Assembly (NCBI RefSeq): GCF_900103635.1
Contig: NZ_FMXK01000006.1
Location: forward strand, 124,001 to 188,000
Source: Butyrivibrio sp. INlla18
Lineage (GTDB): Bacteria; Bacillota; Clostridia; Lachnospirales; Lachnospiraceae
Direction of reading: 5' to 3'
Length of the DNA stretch: 64,000 nucleotides
Position numbers and translations under genes: made by a program
Notes under the pieces: generated by a model
The model's database searches: none
Seen by the model: the letters and a program-made list of their open reading frames with translations, nothing else
What the model was told of the DNA's origin: nothing
Shown here: in pieces, positions 49,701-59,048 of the stretch
Layout of the letters: every line of letters begins with the position of its first letter
Numbering within the stretch: position 1 is the first letter of the stretch

Positions 49701-51842
49701 AACTTCGTTGGCTGGAATACAAAGGCTGATGGAACAGGAACATGGTATGGAACAACATACAATAACAAGACGATCAAATTAAATGATAAGATTGTTCTTT
49801 ATGCTCAGTGGAACAAGGAAGTAACATTTAAGGCTAACTTCATCGTTCAGGGTGAGGATGGTTCTTTCTATACAGATGGTGCACTTAACTATATCATGCA
49901 GAAAGAGTTTACGATCAAGCTGAAGGATGGCGAAACTAAGACTGTTACTCCAGAGGTATTTAAGAATCCTAAGCCTGCTAAGATCTCAAGCTATCTTATA
50001 CCTGCAATCGGAGGCGTTAAGATGATGTTTGATAGAAATATCGTAGATGAGCAGGGGATTACTTATACAGTAGCTCCAGAAGAGGTTGCTGGTAACTGGT
50101 CAGGAACAGTAAGCAAAGATGGTGAGCAGTTAGTTCTTAATATCTACTACTTGCGTGATGACTTTAGTACTGACGTAGTTGTTACATCATTAGACGAGGA
50201 ATGGTTCTATGATGGAACAGCTCATGAGTATGACAAGGAAGAGAAGTTCACTTACACAAGTTCATCTAAAAACATTGAGGTAACTGATGTTACACTTGCA
50301 TCTAATAAAGTAACAAATGTAAGTGACAATAAGCTTGGTAACAATGAGATAACAGCTCTTAAGATCAAGAATACTGAAACTGGTAAGGAATATTCATTAA
50401 CAGTTAAGGATGGCAAGGTTGTAACAGGCGGCGATGCAGCAACAAAGGTAACTGTTGTAAACGGATCCCTTAAGATCAAGCCTAGAACAGTAACACTTAC
50501 ATCTAAGACTCTTACAAAGGAATTTGATCTCAAATCTCTTACAGCTGAAGAGAGATTTAAGGCTGGCGAGACAGATGCAAAAGACATCATAGCAACAGCA
50601 TTTAACGCTGAAACAGGTGAAGGATTTGTTTCTGGCGAAGGAATCGATGCTTCTAAGACAGAATTTACTGGAAGCAGAGTAGAAGTTGGTGGTACAGGTG
50701 AAGGTGAGAACAAATTTACTTATGTTCTTTCTAAAGGTCTTTTAAAAGAAACAAAGGCTGAGAACTACAATATTTCAACTGAGTTTGGTGATCTTGTAGT
50801 TACAGATAGAGAAGAGAAATATGTTATCAAGGTTCGCCTTGGCGCTGAAGGAAATGGTGGCGATACAGTACTTCCTTATAACGGAAGTTCGCAGCATGCT
50901 GACCTTACAGTTCATGTATATGTTGATGCTGAGAGTTCATCAGGTCTTGAGGATCTTGTAAATAGACTTAACGCACTTTTATCAAATGTAACTAGCATTG
51001 GTACTCTTGTAGTTCATGCTGAGGAGAGTGAACCTGAGACTCCTGAAGGAACAAAGGTAGATGCTGAAACAGTTAAGATAAATGGCATAGATGTTACGGT
51101 TGATAACCTCTATGTATCAGGCGGCGAGGGAACTGATGTAGGAACATATCCAGTATTTCTTAACACTGAGAATATGACTATCGAAGCTGTTGTTGATGGT
51201 AAAGAGATTGACCTTAATAATCAGGTTAGGATTGAAGTTGAGAACAATATCACAAAAGTTACAGAAGAAGAGCAGGTTACAGAAGACCTTAACCCATCAG
51301 AAGTAGTTATCGGTAACCTTGTTGTAGAAAAGAGAAAAGTAACTCTTACATCAGGTTCTGGTAGAAAGCAGCAGGATGGAACTCCTCTTACAAACAGCAC
51401 TGTTACAGTATCAGGCGATGGATTTGCAAATGGTGAAGCAGGTCAGGAAGGTGCAGTTTATAACGTAACTGGATCGATCACAAATGAAGGAAGCACACCT
51501 AACGCATTTACGTACACATTACAGGAAAATACTAAGGCAGATAACTACAACATTACTACAGTATTTGGAACACTTGAGATCTACACTACTGGCGGCGAGG
51601 ACAATCCTCCTGCAGAAGGTGGCACAGTAACAACAGCCGCTCCAGCTGCAGCGCCTGCAGGTGCAGTACTTGGTGCTAGAAGAGATCCTGTAACAAATGG
51701 TCAGGCAGTACTTGGTGCTAGACGAGCTAGAACAGAGGATTCTACTAATAATACAGGTAGATTTATCGTTATCCTTATAGCTGCTGGTCTTGCTTCATGC
51801 ATGACATTTGTTGGTAGAAAAAAGAAGGAAGAAAAAGAGTAA
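46716..51842 (+). CDS. Large modular cell-surface protein with InlB-type repeats
   Basis: 1708 residues. A signal peptide (FLSFVLALALIFTTFSS, cleavage near VYA) is followed by a Ser/Thr/Glu/Ala-rich low-complexity stretch (about 40-145). A beta domain starts near KVIDGIKISLYAKKG. Listeria-Bacteroides (InlB B) repeats are recognisable around residues 565-610 (FLGWAESAD, YAVWDDE) and 950-1030 (VTYNANQGG, FVGWNTKADGTGTW, YAQWN). Later come MBG/YDG-like beta units (IKPRTVTLTSKT, VVEKRKVTLTSG). The C-terminus holds two VLGARR motifs, then NTGRFIVILIAAGL and a lysine/glutamate tail, an anchor without LPxTG. It likely acts in adhesion or as a structural surface layer; ligand unknown. AGGGAGG precedes the ATG; a terminator follows. 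Confidence 0.88.
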   Translation: MCKEIKRFLSFVLALALIFTTFSSDLASTKVYAVGSVEEMNESAGENEDGDIFESFSEIDEKSDAVDNANEGVVTGPSDESSVEATNIIASEENTSNEESTEVSTEETSVDASVDASSEASSEDASAVASTGASEDAATLASSVEELEFDQDKVIDGIKISLYAKKGVLPADAELRVEKVETSLEEKIEEAIDAETGSNVNVEKTYSYDINIYSESEGKNVQPEEGTVRVTFEQVHEASDKNLSLEVYHVKENDGEVQNVEKVAEGNKNSTETEISFDAEHFSIYTLTLIESYLIFEDKENTITISMVNEKGESIGEDLPHTVSLGLLDLYETSVSAVAPSIPCYTFSKAKLGDKEFDLIKLKDGKVLARIDGFWSDEEVGEIKADSKVTFIYKESVYTTYDHLDLGFTDEEFKLYKNDPSTKIYAIVNGKKLSMGITGPDGGYDAELGTYEYRLDLGENGAPKSVKSTDTIVFEVEYKGQTYRYSPTSLENAKAYESCYYAHRYIQYVFGFDYYYNFTDQFVVVGNLIYNKNDGSTTKPVADKKSEAHATSFTFTVKDIAETGLGTYEGHEFLGWAESADAKVPQFKAGDSIVVEKNGRKELYAVWDDEYIYVPVYATDGTTSTVATSQFKTILGLEYRQSDSYYPVGVIKFPASFFAGKTSPYIKTEEDLNAVLDAVKVIDKSCLIDDGVKNANNTVADNLQYVQRDIGKDSNSKYTALFDYTFSRSIKNPDGGNFKYHLDLRFATNDVTYKGLYFTGDKKTETKDLGEGSTYLSGTAVTYKDASDYVSAYANGYKLADIYTDEACTQKFNGLTSISENTTLYAKFTKPDRESLAFFIIKDTYTATPNAGPQDSKYYYPESGKYDWTGSAKNFDLLTPTYTGSNGYVSIYNWENGINQEYTGWAYDAGVKDKINTYVSSTFGSNFSESDVVWYVYKRQSGGSRHIDGYVATNVTYNANQGGTTADGKTEVADSKVRFGNTVSVKPNMFTNSDSNFVGWNTKADGTGTWYGTTYNNKTIKLNDKIVLYAQWNKEVTFKANFIVQGEDGSFYTDGALNYIMQKEFTIKLKDGETKTVTPEVFKNPKPAKISSYLIPAIGGVKMMFDRNIVDEQGITYTVAPEEVAGNWSGTVSKDGEQLVLNIYYLRDDFSTDVVVTSLDEEWFYDGTAHEYDKEEKFTYTSSSKNIEVTDVTLASNKVTNVSDNKLGNNEITALKIKNTETGKEYSLTVKDGKVVTGGDAATKVTVVNGSLKIKPRTVTLTSKTLTKEFDLKSLTAEERFKAGETDAKDIIATAFNAETGEGFVSGEGIDASKTEFTGSRVEVGGTGEGENKFTYVLSKGLLKETKAENYNISTEFGDLVVTDREEKYVIKVRLGAEGNGGDTVLPYNGSSQHADLTVHVYVDAESSSGLEDLVNRLNALLSNVTSIGTLVVHAEESEPETPEGTKVDAETVKINGIDVTVDNLYVSGGEGTDVGTYPVFLNTENMTIEAVVDGKEIDLNNQVRIEVENNITKVTEEEQVTEDLNPSEVVIGNLVVEKRKVTLTSGSGRKQQDGTPLTNSTVTVSGDGFANGEAGQEGAVYNVTGSITNEGSTPNAFTYTLQENTKADNYNITTVFGTLEIYTTGGEDNPPAEGGTVTTAAPAAAPAGAVLGARRDPVTNGQAVLGARRARTEDSTNNTGRFIVILIAAGLASCMTFVGRKKKEEKE

Positions 51843-51876
51843 TATCAAAATTTAAACAGGGATGTTTAATATAAAA

Positions 51877-51908
51877 AAGAGCTGGTGCTTTTTGGCACCA
51901 GTTCTTTT
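51877..51908 (+). terminator. Terminator after the surface protein
   Basis: Twelve-base stem AAGAGCTGGTGC/GCACCAGTTCTT (one G-U pair), six-base loop, TTTT. Confidence 0.85.
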
Positions 51909-51984
51909 ACTTTAGGTAGACTTCTTATTTGTGATTTTAGATAAAAACTGATAGTATAACCATAGACTATTGGAGGATAAGATA

Positions 51985-53493
51985 TTGTTACCTGAAAAGT
52001 TTAAAGAACGTATGAGAGCGTATCTTTCAGAAAAAGAGTATGAGCAGTTCATCTCATCTTTTGACACTGATGAAAGATATCAGGCTCTTAGGATAAATGA
52101 ATTAAAAAGCGATGTTTTAAGCGCAAAAGAGATGCTTTCTTATCTTGGAAATAATGTTCCATGGGAGGAAACAGCTTTTTATTATAATGAAGATCCAGCA
52201 AATATGGTCACTCCAGGAAAGCACCCCTATCATGAGGCGGGGCTTTATTACATTCAGGAGCCAAGCGCTATGTCACCTGTTTGCTTTCTTGATCCAAAGC
52301 CTGGAGACAAAGTTCTTGATCTGTGCGCAGCTCCTGGAGGTAAGACAACTCAGATCGCTTCTAAGATGAAGGGGCAGGGCATTCTTATAACCAATGAGAT
52401 AAATAGGGACAGAGCACGAATTCTTTCTTTGAACGTAGAAAGGATGGGAATAAGTAACGCTCTTGTAACTAACGAGGATTCAGCAAAGCTATCCTCAGTG
52501 TTTGAGGGCTATTTTGACAAGATATTAGTAGATGCGCCATGTTCCGGCGAAGGAATGTTTAGGAAAAATGACAATGCAGCAGATGAATGGAGCATGGAGA
52601 ACGTTAAGACCTGTGCCTTAAGACAGGAAGAAATATTAGATAATGCAGCCAAGATGCTTCTTCCAGGAGGAAGACTTGTGTATTCAACTTGCACCTTTGC
52701 TGCTGATGAAAATGAAGAGAGCATACTAAAGTTTCTGTTTGCTCATCCTGATTTTCATGTTGTCAAGGTGGATGCCTTTGATGGCATGGATCCAGGCCGA
52801 GCAGAGCTTATAAGGCCTGAGCTCAGAGCTTCATTAGAAGCTAAGGATAAAGCTCTTTTTGAAAAGAGCCTTGAACAGATTAAATATTCTATAAGGCTGT
52901 GGCCTCATAAACTTAAAGGTGAGGGCCATTTTTTGTGCGTACTTGAAAGAGATGGAGAGCTTTTAAAAGATTCATCTTTTGTGCCAGGTGGACGAAATAT
53001 TCCTGCTAAGCCTGAATGTATCAAGCCATTTGAGACTTTTGTTATGGAGAGCTTAAAGTTTGATAAAAAGACCTTTGAACTTAAGAGAGGAAGTATATAT
53101 TGCAGACTTGAAAGCGGCCAGGAACTTAAGGGCATTATATTTATGTTTGGAGATCAGATGTACCTTGCTCCAAGCGACATGCCTTCTGTAATGGGACTTA
53201 AATGTATGCGTCCAGGTCTTCATCTTGGAACTCTCAAAAAAGACAGATTTGAGCCCTCGCATGCGCTAGCTCTTTTCCTAAAAAAGGAAGATGTGAATAT
53301 AGTCTTTGACCACGACGCAGACTCTGATGATATCAAAGCTTATCTTAATGGACAGACCATAAGAGCTGAGCTTTCAGGACAAAAGGGCTGGGCACTTGTT
53401 ACAGTATCAGGCCTTAGTATTGGTTGGGCCAAGGCTGCAGGTGGTATGCTCAAAAATCATTATCCAAAGGGACTTAGAATAAATTATGCGTAA
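51985..53493 (+). CDS. RsmF/RsmB-type rRNA m5C methyltransferase (NOL1/NOP2/Sun family)
   Basis: 502 residues from a TTG at 51985, eight bases after GGAGG; the in-frame TTG at 51970 would put that site inside the gene. An N-terminal RNA-binding region precedes the AdoMet domain: LDLCAAPGGKTTQI (motif I), DAPCSGEGMFRK (motif IV cysteine) and YSTCTFAADENE (motif VI nucleophile cysteine). A C-terminal part (about 290-502) matches RsmF's extra domains. It should methylate a cytosine of 16S rRNA; the exact site is not assigned. It overlaps the following ABC gene by eight bases. Confidence 0.9.
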   Translation: MLPEKFKERMRAYLSEKEYEQFISSFDTDERYQALRINELKSDVLSAKEMLSYLGNNVPWEETAFYYNEDPANMVTPGKHPYHEAGLYYIQEPSAMSPVCFLDPKPGDKVLDLCAAPGGKTTQIASKMKGQGILITNEINRDRARILSLNVERMGISNALVTNEDSAKLSSVFEGYFDKILVDAPCSGEGMFRKNDNAADEWSMENVKTCALRQEEILDNAAKMLLPGGRLVYSTCTFAADENEESILKFLFAHPDFHVVKVDAFDGMDPGRAELIRPELRASLEAKDKALFEKSLEQIKYSIRLWPHKLKGEGHFLCVLERDGELLKDSSFVPGGRNIPAKPECIKPFETFVMESLKFDKKTFELKRGSIYCRLESGQELKGIIFMFGDQMYLAPSDMPSVMGLKCMRPGLHLGTLKKDRFEPSHALALFLKKEDVNIVFDHDADSDDIKAYLNGQTIRAELSGQKGWALVTVSGLSIGWAKAAGGMLKNHYPKGLRINYA

Positions 53494-55210
53494 ATTACTG
53501 GTATTTTTAAAAGATTATAAGAAAGAGACAATATTAGGACCTTTATTTAAGCTTCTTGAAGCATCCTTTGAGCTCATGGTTCCTCTTGTTATCGCAGCAA
53601 TGATAAATGACGGTATCAAGACTGGCAACAAAGAATATATTATTAAGATGAGCATTATTCTGGTGCTTTTATGTCTTGTTGGCTTTATAAGCGCAGTCAC
53701 TGCCCAGTTTTTTGCAGCTAAGGCAGCAACAGGCTTTGCCAAGAAGGTAAAAAGAGCTTTGTTTGATAATATTCAGAAGCTTTCATACACAGATATGGAT
53801 CAGATCGGCACTTCAGCCATGATCACCAGAATGACAACTGATGTAAATCAGGTTCAGCAGGGCGTTAACATGACCATAAGACTACTTCTTAGGTCTCCTT
53901 TTGTAGTTCTTGGAGCTATGGTCATGGCCTTTACTATTGATACAAGGCTTGCGCTTATTTTCCTAGTAACCATAGTTCTTTTGTCTGTAGTAGTCGCACT
54001 TATCATGGGATGGAGCATTCCAAGATATGGCAAGATTCAGGCTGGACTTGATACAGTTCTTAGACTTACTAGAGAAAATCATAGCGGCGTTCGTGTTATC
54101 AGGGCTTTTGGTCTTGAGGACAGGGAAGTAAAGAACTTTAATAAGCAAAATAATGCCCTTATGAATCTTCAAAAATTCGTAGGAAGCGTATCGGCTCTTA
54201 TGAATCCACTTACTTTTGGTATTCTTAATCTTGCTGTAGCTTTTCTTATCTACAAGGGAGCAATTGTTGTTAATTCAGGAGATCTTTCTCAAGGTGATAT
54301 GGTAGCTCTTTATGACTATATGTCTCAGATACTTGTAGAACTTATTAAGTTTGCTAATCTTATCCTGACTATTACCAAGGCGATTGCTTCTGGTAACAGA
54401 GTGCAGGAGCTTCTTGAACTTAAGTCATCAATGGAAGATGGCTCATCAGAAAGCTTTGAAAAGACAACTGAGCATGTTGTATTTAAGAATGTATCGATGA
54501 GATATGCTGGAGACAGCGAGGATTCTCTTGAAAATGTAGACCTTGTCGTTAATAGGGGCGAGAAGATTGGCGTTATCGGTGGTACTGGTAGCGGCAAGTC
54601 TACTTTTATAAATCTCATTCCTAGATTTTATGATACGAGGGAAGGTGTTGTTTTATTTGACGGCAAGGATGTTAGGCAGTACAAGCTTGACGCTCTTAGG
54701 GAGAAGATAGGTATCGTTCCTCAGAAGGCAGTTCTTTTCCATGGAACCATCAGAGATAACATCAAATGGGGCAAGAAGGATGCCACAGATGAAGAGATTT
54801 ATGAAGCTTTATCTATAGCTCAGGCAAAAGAGATCGTGGATGGCAAGGAAGGTGGCCTTGACTTTGTAGTTGCTCAGGGCGGTAAAAACTTCTCAGGTGG
54901 TCAGAAGCAGAGACTTACTATTGCCAGAGCTCTTGTAAGAAAGCCTGAAGTTTTGATCCTTGATGATAGTGCTTCAGCTCTTGACTATATGACTGACAAG
55001 AATTTGCGTGAAGCTATAGCCAATATGCCTGATCCGCCAACGACGTTTATTGTATCTCAGAGAACCTCTGCCGTTTCTACTTGTGACAAGATCGTGGTAC
55101 TTGATAACGGCAAAGTTGCTGGCATTGGAAAGCATGACGAGCTTTTGAATAGCTGCGACCTTTATAGGGAAATCTATGATTCTCAGTTCAAGAAGGAGGG
55201 AGCAGTATGA
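53486..55210 (+). CDS. Heterodimeric ABC exporter half, degenerate-site subunit
   Basis: 574 residues: six membrane helices (about 1-310) and one ATPase domain. Walker A is GGTGSGKST and the signature is FSGGQKQRL. Walker B runs LILDDSASALD, with Asp in place of the catalytic Glu, and the H-loop histidine is Gln (VSQRTS). These changes mark the inactive-type partner of heterodimeric exporters such as BmrCD. Partner gene follows with an ATGA overlap. Substrate unknown; drugs, lipids or peptides are possible. Confidence 0.93.
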   Translation: MRKLLVFLKDYKKETILGPLFKLLEASFELMVPLVIAAMINDGIKTGNKEYIIKMSIILVLLCLVGFISAVTAQFFAAKAATGFAKKVKRALFDNIQKLSYTDMDQIGTSAMITRMTTDVNQVQQGVNMTIRLLLRSPFVVLGAMVMAFTIDTRLALIFLVTIVLLSVVVALIMGWSIPRYGKIQAGLDTVLRLTRENHSGVRVIRAFGLEDREVKNFNKQNNALMNLQKFVGSVSALMNPLTFGILNLAVAFLIYKGAIVVNSGDLSQGDMVALYDYMSQILVELIKFANLILTITKAIASGNRVQELLELKSSMEDGSSESFEKTTEHVVFKNVSMRYAGDSEDSLENVDLVVNRGEKIGVIGGTGSGKSTFINLIPRFYDTREGVVLFDGKDVRQYKLDALREKIGIVPQKAVLFHGTIRDNIKWGKKDATDEEIYEALSIAQAKEIVDGKEGGLDFVVAQGGKNFSGGQKQRLTIARALVRKPEVLILDDSASALDYMTDKNLREAIANMPDPPTTFIVSQRTSAVSTCDKIVVLDNGKVAGIGKHDELLNSCDLYREIYDSQFKKEGAV

Positions 55211-56937
55211 AAAAGGGAACACTTAAAAAGGTATTAAAATATGCATCAAGATACAGATTCCTTATATTTGTATCCTTGTTTCTTTCAATAGTTACAGCTC
55301 TTTTGACACTTTATGTGCCTATTCTTGTTGGTGATGCCATCGACTGTATAGTTGATACAGGCAAGGTAGATATGGCAAGGATTGTTAAGATCCTGCATCA
55401 GGTAGTGTTTGTGGTTCTTGCAATAGCTCTTTTCCAGTGGATCATGAACATCGCAAACAATAAGATCACCTTTCAGGTTGTAAGAGACGTAAGAGAGGAT
55501 GCCTTCAAGAGACTTCAGCATCTTCCTTTTGAATATCTTGATTCCAAGCAGACTGGTGAGATAGTAAGTAGAGTCATCTCTGATGTTGATCTATTCTCAG
55601 ATGGACTACTTATGGGATTTACACAGCTCTTTACTGGTGTTGTGACTATAGCAGCTACTCTTATCATCATGTTTATGAAAAACTATAAGATTGCGCTGGT
55701 TGTTGTATTCCTTACGCCACTTTCACTTCTTGTGGCTAGGTTTATTGCTACTAAGTCCTTTAGCTATTTTAAGAGCCAGAGCGAGGCTAGAGCTGATCAG
55801 ACAGCTTTTGTTGATGAGATGATAGGTAACCTTTCAGTTGTTAAAGCCTTTGCTCATGAAGCTGAAAATATGGAAGTGTTTGATGATGTCAATGACAGAC
55901 TTGAAAGGACAAGCATCAAGGCTACATTTATTTCATCACTTACTAATCCAGGAACCAGATTTATCAATAACCTAGTATATGCTGCAGTTGCTTTATTTGG
56001 CGCTTTTGCATGCATGGCTGGAACCATGACTATTGGCGGACTTGTTGTATTTCTTAGATATGCCAATCAGTATACCAAGCCATTTAATGAGATTACAGGC
56101 GTGGTTACAGAGCTTCAGAATTCACTTGTATGTGCTGAGAGAGTATTTGCTCTTATCGAAGAAAAGGAAGAGCTTCTTGAGGATAAGGATGCACCAGAAA
56201 GCTTTAGTCCTGAAGGCGTTGTAGACTTTAAGGATGTGGCATTTTCATATGATAAGTCTAAAAAGCTTATTGAAGACCTTGACCTTGATATCAAGAAAGG
56301 TCAGAGAGTAGCTATTGTTGGACCAACAGGAAGTGGTAAGACTACACTTATAAATCTTCTTATGCGTTTCTATGATGTGGATGAGGGCTCGATTAAGATT
56401 GATGGCTATGATCTTAGAAAGCTGAAAAGACGTGATATCAGAGACAACTTTGGTATGGTCCTTCAAGAAACATGGCTTCGAAATGGAACTATCAGAGATA
56501 ATATCACTCTTGGAAGAGAAGGCTTTACTGATGAAGAGATCATTGAGGCAGCCAAGGCTTCTCATGCTCATAGCTTTATTAAGAGACTTCCAAATGGCTA
56601 TGATACAGTTATTTCTGAAAATGGTGGTAATCTATCTCAAGGTCAGAAGCAGCTTCTTTGCATTACTAGAGTAATGCTGAGTATTCCTCCAATGTTGATT
56701 CTTGATGAAGCTACATCATCAATTGATACAAGTACTGAGATTCGTATCCAGAAAGCATTTAATAGAATGATGCAGGGTAGAACAAGCTTTATCGTAGCTC
56801 ACAGACTCTCAACTATCAGAGAAGCTGACGTCATTCTTGTTATGAAGGATGGACATATTATTGAGCAGGGAAATCATGAGGACTTGTTAGCTAAGCAGGG
56901 ATTTTATTATAATCTTTATAATAGTCAGTTTGCATGA
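55207..56937 (+). CDS. Heterodimeric ABC exporter half, catalytic subunit
   Basis: 576 residues with six membrane helices and an ATPase domain. Walker A GPTGSGKTT, Walker B LILDEATSSID with the catalytic Glu, and H-loop VAHRLST are consensus, but the signature is LSQGQKQLL with Gln for Gly. In the sandwich dimer that signature faces the degenerate Walker motifs of the partner, so one site is consensus and one degenerate. Starts on the stop of the upstream subunit. Confidence 0.94.
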   Translation: MKKGTLKKVLKYASRYRFLIFVSLFLSIVTALLTLYVPILVGDAIDCIVDTGKVDMARIVKILHQVVFVVLAIALFQWIMNIANNKITFQVVRDVREDAFKRLQHLPFEYLDSKQTGEIVSRVISDVDLFSDGLLMGFTQLFTGVVTIAATLIIMFMKNYKIALVVVFLTPLSLLVARFIATKSFSYFKSQSEARADQTAFVDEMIGNLSVVKAFAHEAENMEVFDDVNDRLERTSIKATFISSLTNPGTRFINNLVYAAVALFGAFACMAGTMTIGGLVVFLRYANQYTKPFNEITGVVTELQNSLVCAERVFALIEEKEELLEDKDAPESFSPEGVVDFKDVAFSYDKSKKLIEDLDLDIKKGQRVAIVGPTGSGKTTLINLLMRFYDVDEGSIKIDGYDLRKLKRRDIRDNFGMVLQETWLRNGTIRDNITLGREGFTDEEIIEAAKASHAHSFIKRLPNGYDTVISENGGNLSQGQKQLLCITRVMLSIPPMLILDEATSSIDTSTEIRIQKAFNRMMQGRTSFIVAHRLSTIREADVILVMKDGHIIEQGNHEDLLAKQGFYYNLYNSQFA

Positions 56938-57037
56938 TAAAATATGTTTTTTAAAAGTATAGCAAATGTTAACTAAAATGCGTTAATATGGAATAAGGAT
57001 GGTGGGTTACAGACTTAATTCGTTTTAGGAGATATAT

Positions 57038-58684
57038 ATGAACAAGCAGAACAGACCAGTTATAGTGATGGGACACAAGAATCCTGATACAGATTCAATC
57101 TGCGCAGCTATAACTTATGCTAACTTAAAAAGAAAGATAACAGGCGGAGAGTATATCGCCTGCAGAGCTGGACACCTTAACGAGGAGACACAGTTTGTAT
57201 TGTCTCATTTTGGAGTTGAAGTTCCTTGCTATGTTAAGGATGTTAGAACACAGGTTAGGGACATGGAGATCAAGCAGCTCGATGGTACAGATAGAAACCT
57301 TTCTCTCAAGAATGCGTGGGCAAAGATGAGAGATAATGAGGTTGTAACTCTTTGCGTAACTGAAGATGATGAACTTCAGGGTATTGTTACAACTAATGAT
57401 ATCGTTGAGACATACATGGATGTTATCGATCCAAATATCCTTTCTGAGGCAGGTACCTGCTACAGAAATATCGTAGAGACCCTTGATGGCGAGCTGATTG
57501 TGGGCGAGATCGATGACGTTTTAAAGAAGGGAAAGGTTGTAATTGCAGCAGCTAACCCTGATATGATGGAGAATGTTATTGAGGAAGGCGACGTAGTAAT
57601 CCTTGGTAATAGATATGATATGCAGCTGTGTGCCATCGAGATGAATGCTGGATGTATCATAGTCTGTGAAGGTGCTGATGTAGCCAAGACTATTCAAATC
57701 CAGGCTAAAGAGCACGGAACCAAGATCATTACAACACCTCATGACACCTTCATTGTGGCAAGACTTATAAATCAGTCAATGCCAATTGAACATGTTATGA
57801 AAAAGAACAATCTTGTAAGCTTCCACATGGATGATTACATTGAGGATATTCAGGAAGTAATGGCTCAGATGAGACATAGATATTTCCCAGTCCTTGATAA
57901 GAACGATCACTACATTGGTATGATCAGCCGAAGAAATTTCCTTGGTGCCAAGAAAAAGCAACTGATCCTTGTAGATCACAATGAAAAGAATCAGGCAGTA
58001 AATGGTGCTGATACAGCTGAAATCCTTGAGATCATAGATCACCACAGACTTCGTACCATTGAGACTGCAGGACCTGTATATTTCAGAAACCAGCCACTTG
58101 GCTCAACATGTACTATCATCTATCTGATGTACAAGGAATATCAGGTTGAGATAGACAAGACTATTGCTGGACTTTTAATGGCAGCTATATTGTCAGATAC
58201 TCTTATGTTCAAGTCACCTACCTGCACACTTATCGACAAGCAGGCAGGAGAAGAGCTAGCTGGGATCGCTGGTGTTGATTATGAGTCTTTTGCAAAAGAG
58301 ATGTTCCATGCCGGATCTAACTTAAGTGGCAAGACAGCAACTGAGATCCTTCATCAGGACTTCAAGAAGTTCACTGTTGATGATCTTACTATCGGAATTG
58401 GTCAGATCAATTCTATGAGTGCAGATGAACTTTCTGAGATCAAAGAGAAGATAATGCCTGAGCTTAGCAAAGTATCATCAGATGACGGACTTGATATGTT
58501 GTTCTTCATGCTTACAAATATCATTGATGAGTCTTCTGAAATTATCTTTACTGGAGCTAAGGCGCAGCATACATTAGGAAGTGCATTTGGAGTTACTACA
58601 AAGGGCGACAGCGCAATCCTTCCTGGAGTGGTATCTCGTAAGAAACAGCTTTTGCCAAATATAGTTGAGGCCATACAAAGCTAA
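57038..58684 (+). CDS. Family II (Mn-dependent) pyrophosphatase with CBS and DRTGG domains
   Basis: 548 residues, against about 310 for simple family II enzymes. The DHH domain starts VIVMGHKNPDTDSI, with metal ligands also in VDHNEKNQ and IIDHHRLRT, and a DHHA2 domain lies at the C-terminus (about 430-548, ending VSRKKQLLP). Between the first two motifs (about 70-305) are a CBS motif, a DRTGG-like module and another CBS motif. The inserted region binds adenine nucleotides in characterised CBS pyrophosphatases and controls activity. The enzyme clears pyrophosphate in the cytoplasm. Confidence 0.93.
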   Translation: MNKQNRPVIVMGHKNPDTDSICAAITYANLKRKITGGEYIACRAGHLNEETQFVLSHFGVEVPCYVKDVRTQVRDMEIKQLDGTDRNLSLKNAWAKMRDNEVVTLCVTEDDELQGIVTTNDIVETYMDVIDPNILSEAGTCYRNIVETLDGELIVGEIDDVLKKGKVVIAAANPDMMENVIEEGDVVILGNRYDMQLCAIEMNAGCIIVCEGADVAKTIQIQAKEHGTKIITTPHDTFIVARLINQSMPIEHVMKKNNLVSFHMDDYIEDIQEVMAQMRHRYFPVLDKNDHYIGMISRRNFLGAKKKQLILVDHNEKNQAVNGADTAEILEIIDHHRLRTIETAGPVYFRNQPLGSTCTIIYLMYKEYQVEIDKTIAGLLMAAILSDTLMFKSPTCTLIDKQAGEELAGIAGVDYESFAKEMFHAGSNLSGKTATEILHQDFKKFTVDDLTIGIGQINSMSADELSEIKEKIMPELSKVSSDDGLDMLFFMLTNIIDESSEIIFTGAKAQHTLGSAFGVTTKGDSAILPGVVSRKKQLLPNIVEAIQS

Positions 58685-58709
58685 GATAGAAAATCTGGGG
58701 GAAAATCTT

Positions 58710-59012
58710 ATGGACGAACTACGTATGCGACTTTTACACGAAATTATGGGGGTATATGGCCCAAATCAGGGCCAGTCTATTGGTGCTGTCATTATCCCTG
58801 CTTTTCTTGGGGACTTTAAAAAGGTTCTTGAAAAGACGGACTCTTTTGATGAAGTGTCTGAGGAATATATGACAGAAGATAAGCGTATTCATTTAGTTCT
58901 GTATGGTAGAAAAGAGCTTGGAAAAAAGAGCTCTGATTTTGTGGTGACCGGATGTGACTTTAATGAAAAGAGTCTTTTTGGTGCCTACGAAGATATGAAG
59001 ATTAAAATGTAA
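58710..59012 (+). CDS. Small protein of unknown function
   Basis: 100 residues from the ATG at 58710 behind GGGGGAA; an upstream in-frame start would overlap the pyrophosphatase gene. It has a helix (MDELRMRLLHEIM) followed by alternating strands and helices (SIGAVIIPAFLGDFKKVL, RIHLVLYGRKELG). No signal peptide, no known domain recognised. It lies 25 bases after the pyrophosphatase gene and just before a terminator, so the two are probably one unit. Confidence 0.65.
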   Translation: MDELRMRLLHEIMGVYGPNQGQSIGAVIIPAFLGDFKKVLEKTDSFDEVSEEYMTEDKRIHLVLYGRKELGKKSSDFVVTGCDFNEKSLFGAYEDMKIKM

Positions 59013-59016
59013 AGAA

Positions 59017-59044
59017 AAAAGCCTGATCGAAAGATCAGGCTTTT
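59017..59044. terminator. Bidirectional terminator between a small gene and tRNA-Leu
   Basis: Stem AAAAGCCTGATC/GATCAGGCTTTT with a GAAA loop. The + side ends in TTTT; the - side ends TTTTTTCTTT, so it can stop both the upstream protein gene and the leftward tRNA. Confidence 0.9.
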
Positions 59045-59048
59045 GTAG

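Noticed and set aside
50252-50713. 153-residue - strand frame inside the surface-protein gene
   Set aside because: Shadow of the repetitive Thr/Val-rich coding strand; no start signals.
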